Of a stretch of 8,240 nucleotides of DNA, positions 5,401-8,240 are shown piece after piece; within the stretch, counting starts at the first letter, position 1, and each line of letters begins with the position of its first letter. The stretch is from contig NZ_DIGV01000007.1 in assembly GCF_002419815.1 (NCBI RefSeq), forward strand, positions 1 to 8,240, written 5' to 3'. The DNA is from Brevundimonas sp. UBA5713. Lineage in GTDB: Bacteria > Pseudomonadota > Alphaproteobacteria > Caulobacterales > Caulobacteraceae. The translations under genes and the position numbers were made by a program. The notes beneath the pieces were generated by a model. The model ran no database searches, had not been told where the DNA came from, and was given only the letters and a program-made list of their open reading frames with translations.

Positions 5401-8240
5401 ATAGGTCTCGGGCAGCACGGCGGACAGCGCCGGAGCCCCGATGGAAACATCGGCCAGTTTGAAGTCGCTCTTGACCGCTTCATTGCCTTGGGAATCGATG
5501 GCCTTGATGGACAGGGAAGTCGCCAGATCCAGTTGGCCGATGTCGCTCAGTCCACCGCCCAGAGTCAGAGAACCGAGGAACTCGTTCACCTTCCAGTTGT
5601 CGAGAACGCCGCCATTCAAGGCCGTGATGGTGATCGTGCTGTTCGGGAACAGCAGGAAGCTGTTCGTGTTCTGATTGACACTGATGCCCAACTCGGCAGC
5701 CAGCTTCTCGTCATAGACGAAGCGCAGGCCGGGCGTACCCACCAGCGAAGCATAGCTGATCTCGATTGTCGCGAGATCGTTATTGATGTCCGAAGCCGTA
5801 AAGAACTGCTCCTGTTCAAGCTTGATGATGCCGAGCACGTCAGCATTCACCAGACCCAGCAAACCACCGGCGCTGGCCATAGCCACATGCGGGCCGCCTT
5901 GGGAAACCGGCTCTGCGCCGCGACCGGTTACGGCCACTTCATAGGCACCGGTCGTCATGTCGATCTGGATGGTTTCGCCGCGAACAGTCGTCACCGTCAG
6001 CTTGGCACCATCGGAGGTATAGGACAGCACTGTCGGCGACGTGCCGGAAACAGAGACACCATCTGACGGGTTATAGTTGAAGACCACCCCGTCCACGGTG
6101 ACCGACTGCATGTAACCGCCGTCCAGACCCATGTCGGTGACCAGAGTGCCGGTGACGACGCCCGGTTGTGTCGGAGCCAGGCTGACCGGAGCAGACACCA
6201 CCGGACCGCCGTCCTGCACGGTGAGATTGATGGCACCGGAAGCTGTACCTTCACTGTCCGTGACGATGACCGAGATCGGCAGGACCAGGCTGTCGGAGCC
6301 GACAGCGTGGTCGATACCGTCATGCAGTCGAACCGTGTAGCTGCCGTCTTGGCCAATCGTGGCCGTGACGACCAGACGGCCGCCAGCGCTGCCGGTCAGC
6401 GTGCCATCGGCGTCTACCTGCCAGCTAATGGTCTCGCCTCGCGAGGTATAGGCGTCGCTCGGTCCGGCCAGAGCGATGGTGTAGGCACCTTGAACATCCT
6501 GAAGCCCAATCTGGCCGGCAGCAATGACGGATAGATCCGTTTCGCTGACGGTGCCTGCCGAGGTCCCGACCTCCAGATTGATCGCATCAACTTCAAAGCG
6601 CAGGGTCGAGGACGGAGGCGACAGATTGCCCGAAGGATCCCTCAGAACAGCCTCGGCCGTGTACTGGCCATCAGGGTAATCGGCCCCAAGGTCTATCGTC
6701 ACCCTACCGTTCTGGAGGTCAGCATTCGTCAGCGTGTGCACATACTCGCGGACGTCGCCGCCAACCGTGATCCGAAGCACAATCTGGTCATTGGCACTCA
6801 CACCCGCAGGCAGGAGAACCTCGGCCGACAAGCCGTCTTCCAGCTCGGCCTTCGTGACCATACCGTCCATAGCGTCGGCAATGATGAGGATAGGACCCGC
6901 ATTCGACGGCGGCGACAGATCGACGCCGTAGCTGCGGCTGCCGGTCCCGTCGCGAACCACGCCGTCAGACCCTGTACCCTTGACGACAGCTTGGAGCGTG
7001 CCACCGGTCAGGTCCGACCCCATGACTGTCACAGACCAGCGGCCATCCGCATCGACGGTGCCGCGATAGGTGTTTCCGCCCGTAGTGATTTCAACAGTGT
7101 CACCTTCGCGGAAAGTGCCTGCCCCGCTGGCCTGACCAGTAATGGTAACCGATCCCGAAGCTTCGACAGCGTTGACGATGTCGTCCCCTGCGATGGTGTC
7201 GATAGTGACCGATACCACGTCAGCCACCCCGAAAACCGGAATGGTGAAGTTTACCGGAGACGAAGCGTCGGAGGTGCGGGTCGCGGTCGCCATGACAGCC
7301 GTGACCACATAATCACCGGCCGCCAGGTCTGCCGACGGGATCGTCACCGTGACATTACCGGTAGCGATATCGTCGCCGGTCAGCACATGCTCGTAGGAGT
7401 CGCCGCCCTGCACGGTGACAACGATCCTTACGCCTACGTCGGCGCCTTGGCCCAGTTGCACGACAACCTGAACGCCATCGGCCAGTTCGGCCTCGTCGAT
7501 GCCGTCCGCAGCTTCAGGAACGGACACTTCGGGCCTGCCCAACAGGGGATCGCCGTAATTTCCGTCGCCCGCAATGATCTCGAAGTAGACCCGTTCCGAG
7601 TACTCGCCCATGCGGCCGTCAGGGGCAGAGAAGAACGCGATAGCCGAATACTCGCCGTCCACGAAGTTCGAGCCCAGATTCACGCTCGCATAGCCAAAGG
7701 CGATATCGTCGCCCTGAATGACGTGCTCGAACTCATAGAACGACCCTTGGTGCATCACTGAGACCGTGACGGTTTGACCGACGTCACCGCCCTCCGGAAT
7801 CGTGACGCGTGCCACGATACCCGCCTCCAGCTCGTCCGCATCGATACCTTCCTCGGCACCGACAATGGTCAGTTCGGGTTGCCCGATCGGCGGAAGCGGG
7901 GTCTCGCTACCGGCGTCCGGAGCCATCGCCGAAGCCGGTTGCGACTGATTGCCCGCAGCGTCGGCCAGAACCACGCTCAAGGTTTGGCCATTGGTCTGCG
8001 GCGGGGCCAGATCGACAGTGAAGGTGCCGTCGGCGTTCACAGTTCCGGTGCCGATGGTGCTGCCCAGTTCGTCCTCTACGACGACTGTCGCGCCCGGTTC
8101 ACCCTCGCCGCTCAAGACATTGCCGTCCTGATTGACGGCCAGATTTTCAGCGGGTTCGGGAGCCGTCACATCGGGAGCGGTAACCGTAGCAGGTCCCGAC
8201 GCATTGCCCGCCGCGTCAGCCAGGACCACCGAGACGGTTT
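2494..8240 (-). CDS. Large modular RTX adhesin-like protein for type I secretion (partial, N-terminus off window)
   Basis: The minus-strand frame is open from the window edge at 8240 to TAA at 2496-2494. The GTG at 8229 is internal: the codons before it (T-V-S) match the Ig repeat that follows, so the real start is upstream. Residue numbers here count from 8229. Order: end of one Ig-like repeat (1-24) and a full copy (25-104); Bap-like beta repeats (105-550); T1SS-143/VCBS-like region (551-775); a beta-rich module (788-925); six RTX nonapeptides (968-1021); a VCA0849-type secretion target (about 1018-1140); a diverged second copy of the beta module (1198-1336); two 103-residue repeats (1372-1474, 1506-1608); and a Leu/Gly-rich repeat region (1609-1851) ending in DPLQDLLNPLG. 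No cysteine occurs in 1,911 residues, and the protein is acidic. Both are usual for calcium-folding proteins exported unfolded by type I systems. Likely an extracellular or surface adhesin; export and anchoring genes are not in the window. The 771 residues after the target domain are unexpected. Confidence 0.9.
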   Translation of the reverse strand, partial: TVSVVLADAAGNASGPATVTAPDVTAPEPAENLAVNQDGNVLSGEGEPGATVVVEDELGSTIGTGTVNADGTFTVDLAPPQTNGQTLSVVLADAAGNQSQPASAMAPDAGSETPLPPIGQPELTIVGAEEGIDADELEAGIVARVTIPEGGDVGQTVTVSVMHQGSFYEFEHVIQGDDIAFGYASVNLGSNFVDGEYSAIAFFSAPDGRMGEYSERVYFEIIAGDGNYGDPLLGRPEVSVPEAADGIDEAELADGVQVVVQLGQGADVGVRIVVTVQGGDSYEHVLTGDDIATGNVTVTIPSADLAAGDYVVTAVMATATRTSDASSPVNFTIPVFGVADVVSVTIDTIAGDDIVNAVEASGSVTITGQASGAGTFREGDTVEITTGGNTYRGTVDADGRWSVTVMGSDLTGGTLQAVVKGTGSDGVVRDGTGSRSYGVDLSPPSNAGPILIIADAMDGMVTKAELEDGLSAEVLLPAGVSANDQIVLRITVGGDVREYVHTLTNADLQNGRVTIDLGADYPDGQYTAEAVLRDPSGNLSPPSSTLRFEVDAINLEVGTSAGTVSETDLSVIAAGQIGLQDVQGAYTIALAGPSDAYTSRGETISWQVDADGTLTGSAGGRLVVTATIGQDGSYTVRLHDGIDHAVGSDSLVLPISVIVTDSEGTASGAINLTVQDGGPVVSAPVSLAPTQPGVVTGTLVTDMGLDGGYMQSVTVDGVVFNYNPSDGVSVSGTSPTVLSYTSDGAKLTVTTVRGETIQIDMTTGAYEVAVTGRGAEPVSQGGPHVAMASAGGLLGLVNADVLGIIKLEQEQFFTASDINNDLATIEISYASLVGTPGLRFVYDEKLAAELGISVNQNTNSFLLFPNSTITITALNGGVLDNWKVNEFLGSLTLGGGLSDIGQLDLATSLSIKAIDSQGNEAVKSDFKLADVSIGAPALSAVLPETYHSGTASGETLTASTAVGGGALNNRLYGHGGNDRLEGGAGNDILRGGEGNDTLLGGAGNDVLVGGTGADTMTGGEGIDVFRFERGDQQGLNGVPTDVINDFNNASLAQQGDVLDLADMLQGEGAVGKSAGNLANYIHFELTAEGTLVHISSTGGYAGGFSASATDQRILLKDVDLTAGFDSDVAIINDLLARNKLLVDAFTTPAGADNGDLLIVGDVVDGDGDKGQTSVAIDDDLIGAPGQNAAPEVGANALNVFSILGGGLLGFDLNTQDLLVGDADENLAKVELEYAPTLAINPSPIGFAWDASLANAYGYEVRLTTSEGLLGVIAPRSRIEIVSRNGEPLDNEQINTFLATVHVADQQGGPLSSSLISASLLNAITLSATDVWGASNTTVIGSFLDVNLLNSINGPDGSNLGGLLARLDPQNMGGQLADWFDGDLSTGLAQTRIAQLAQQAFETVKAGFEQSDVFDFALQIRDRFQDVMGRFDPRDVLGEIREHLEGKLNGGLLQQFFDHVSGRLGEVLQGGALGQLGNIAEMFQLNKLIEFLNPNGLGDGLGSLLPTGDVAKWFDGDLSTGFAETRIGQLASAAFEALQTGFENSDIYDFALQIRDRFHDVMGRFDPRDVLGHIREHLEGKLDGGLLDQFFDHVSGRLGDLLQGSGLGLLGNLTALIDLRSILDLGNLGGLNGLADLHNVLGGVIGGVTDTVGGLLGGGLLGGLGDLTKLDSLLDLANLNVLGNLPGTVIGLVPNLTGGLLSGGVLGGLGQLLQLDDLLDFGNLGNVSALPNLLSGLTGNLLNGVLSDGILSGLGDLTNLGNLDLGSVIDLGDLGSVTTLPSAIIELTGSLVDDLLPGNGLNLLDDLVDLDGLVDLGGLIDLGGLGGIGDLPGTVGGVVDNLLGGLGGNLSGFDDLKDMVDGLVEDVVGGWLPGGQGNALAPLGTALSPVFDSAGLMPVLQPLTDPLQDLLNPLG
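2677..3405 (-). repeat. Leu/Gly/Asp-rich repeats of about 45 residues
   Basis: Residues 1609-1851 divide into five units of 54, 45, 45, 50 and 49 residues. The pattern is L-x-x-L-D-x-L-L-D-L-x-N-L-G, then x-x-L-P (absent in unit 1), a Val/Leu-rich helix, and GGLL-x-GG-x-LGGLGD. Units 2 (1663-1707) and 3 (1708-1752) are exactly 45 residues each. Leu, Gly and Asp dominate, with few basic residues. Short glycine-zipper-like runs (GGVIGGV, GGLLGGGLLGGLG at 1638-1660) could pack as helices or touch a membrane. No family recognised. The tail 1852-1911 is amphipathic and ends DPLQDLLNPLG. Confidence 0.85.
3406..3714 (-). repeat. 103-residue repeat, copy 2 (WFDGDLSTG module)
   Basis: Residues 1506-1608 match copy 1 at a fixed offset of 134 residues, so even the 31-residue spacer ends line up. 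The conserved core (FALQIRDRF, DVMGRFDPRDVLG, IREHLEGKL, GGLL, QFFDHVSGRLG) is nearly unchanged, while codons differ widely: in the 18 codons at 3499-3552 against 3901-3954 there are 8 silent changes and one amino-acid change. Confidence 0.9.
3808..4116 (-). repeat. 103-residue repeat, copy 1 (WFDGDLSTG module)
   Basis: Residues 1372-1474: LADWFDGDLSTG, an Ala-rich helix-like stretch (TRIAQLAQQAFE), SDVFDFALQIRDRF, DVMGRFDPRDVLG, IREHLEGKL, and QFFDHVSGRLG. The composition is alpha-helical and charged, unlike the beta-rich domains before it. It aligns without gaps with copy 2, 134 residues further on, at 80 of 103 identities (78%). I recognise no family. Confidence 0.9.
4222..4638 (-). repeat. 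Diverged second copy of the pre-RTX beta module
   Basis: Residues 1198-1336 resemble residues 788-925 (bases 5455-5868) at low identity but in the same order: a GGLLG start, D-x-L, ND/EN-LA-x-I/V-E-x-x-YA, a Phe-x-x-D-x-x-LA core, S/R-x-I-x-I-x-x-x-NG, LDN-x-x-x-N-x-FL, and a closing D-x-x-G-x-x strand. The copies sit on either side of the RTX and secretion-target region. Seen by eye alignment only; function unknown. Confidence 0.6.
4810..5178 (-). other. Type I secretion target domain (VCA0849 type), internal
   Basis: Residues 1018-1140 show the usual succession after RTX repeats: GIDVFRFERGD, TDVINDFN, GDVLDLADMLQGEG, NYIHFELTAEGTLVHISSTGG, QRILLKDVDL, and IINDLLARNKLLVD. In the family the protein ends within a few residues of the last segment. 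Here the frame continues without a break for 771 residues, first through an Asp-rich linker (1149-1176). Confidence 0.8.
5167..5328 (-). repeat. Six RTX calcium-binding nonapeptides
   Basis: Residues 968-1021 form six consecutive nine-residue units: LYGHGGNDR, LEGGAGNDI, LRGGEGNDT, LLGGAGNDV, LVGGTGADT, MTGGEGIDV. Each fits the GGxGxDxUx hemolysin-type pattern, which folds as a calcium-bound parallel beta-roll outside the cell. The last unit leads directly into the secretion target domain. Confidence 0.97.
5905..6579 (-). other. T1SS-143 / VCBS-like region of the RTX protein
   Basis: Residues 551-775 contain YTIALAGPSDAY, ITW-like ISWQVDADGTLTGSAGG, GSYTVRLHDGIDHAVGSDSL, and LPISVIVTDSEGTASGAINLTVQDGGP. 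This is the layout of the T1SS-143 repeats found in large type I secreted proteins. The following 676-775 (TGTLVTDMGLDGGYMQSVTVDG, then LTVTTVRGETIQIDMTTGAYEV) is the kind of linker that often comes after them. Assignment is from motif memory and is moderately sure. Confidence 0.6.
6580..8240 (-). repeat. Tandem Ig-like / Bap-like beta-sandwich repeats of the RTX protein
   Basis: Two repeat types are visible. Type 1 (residues 1-24, the end only, and 25-104) has the bacterial Ig pattern: GEGEPGATV, then NADGTFTVDL, closing with SVVLADAAGN and APD. Type 2 recurs at about 118-220, 233-331 and 446-548: P-x-L/V, a DGID/AEL-like acidic patch, D-G-x-x-V, then EHVL/VHTLT-x-DDIA/ADL-x-G-V-T, and DG-x-Y-x-A. 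A different Bap-style repeat (341-437, DTIAGDDIVNAVEASGSVTITG then GTVDADGRWSV and GSDL) is set between the second and third type 2 copies. These act as stalk domains in large adhesins. The window cuts through a repeat, so more copies probably lie upstream. Confidence 0.8.

Noticed and set aside
4960..6066. Plus-strand frame of 368 codons
   Set aside because: It lies opposite the RTX and T1SS region, whose minus-strand motifs are unmistakable. Its composition is typical of an antisense shadow.
6736..7761. Plus-strand frame of 341 codons
   Set aside because: Antisense to the Ig-like repeats. It has a His/Arg/Asp-rich shadow composition and no start signal or domain.
8227..8229. GTG as the start of the large minus-strand gene
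   Set aside because: The in-frame codons before it continue the Ig repeat (T-V-S-V-V-L-A-D-A-A-G-N, as in the copy near residue 83), so the gene is cut by the window edge.

Overview
The window looks like chromosomal DNA from an alphaproteobacterium, most likely of the Caulobacterales. Three things point there: moderately high GC; a promoter upstream of the tRNA gene that fits the Caulobacter housekeeping pattern (TTGAC-type -35 and a GCTAGATT -10); and a fumarylacetoacetate-hydrolase-family protein starting MKLASLKHGRDGRLVVVSND, which I associate with that group. The GC is lower than I expect for Caulobacter or Brevundimonas, so Asticcacaulis or a relative is a guess and not a determination.

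Left part (1-2148, plus strand): a tight, overlapping gene string. It begins with the C-terminal end of a plant-type asparaginase/isoaspartyl peptidase, followed by a small membrane methyltransferase-like protein of the ICMT/PEMT family (the two share one base at TAATG), then a 94-residue protein I do not recognise, overlapping by 10 bases from a TTG start. After about 60 bases holding a short palindrome comes a complete FAA-hydrolase-family gene, closed by a strong intrinsic terminator.

Middle (2149-2493): terminator, promoter, a complete class II tRNA-Leu(CAA) with encoded CCA, and a perfect 14-bp hairpin whose T-tract lies on the minus strand, terminating the large gene that comes in from the right.

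Right part (2494-8240, minus strand): 70% of the window is the 3' portion of one very large gene, over 1,915 codons visible and open at the window edge. It encodes a cysteine-free, acidic, modular RTX surface protein or adhesin for type I secretion. The order from the N-terminal side is: Ig-like and Bap-like repeats, a T1SS-143/VCBS-like region, a beta-rich module, six RTX nonapeptides, a T1SS VCA0849-type target domain, and then, unusually, 771 more residues. That extension holds a diverged second copy of the pre-RTX module, two 103-residue repeats (78% identical, gapless, separated by many silent changes), and a Leu/Gly/Asp-rich region built of about 45-residue repeats. Secretion targets of this class normally sit at the extreme C-terminus, so this extension is the most interesting part of the window. 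No ABC transporter, membrane fusion protein or LapD/LapG-type gene is present in the window to show how the protein is exported or retained.
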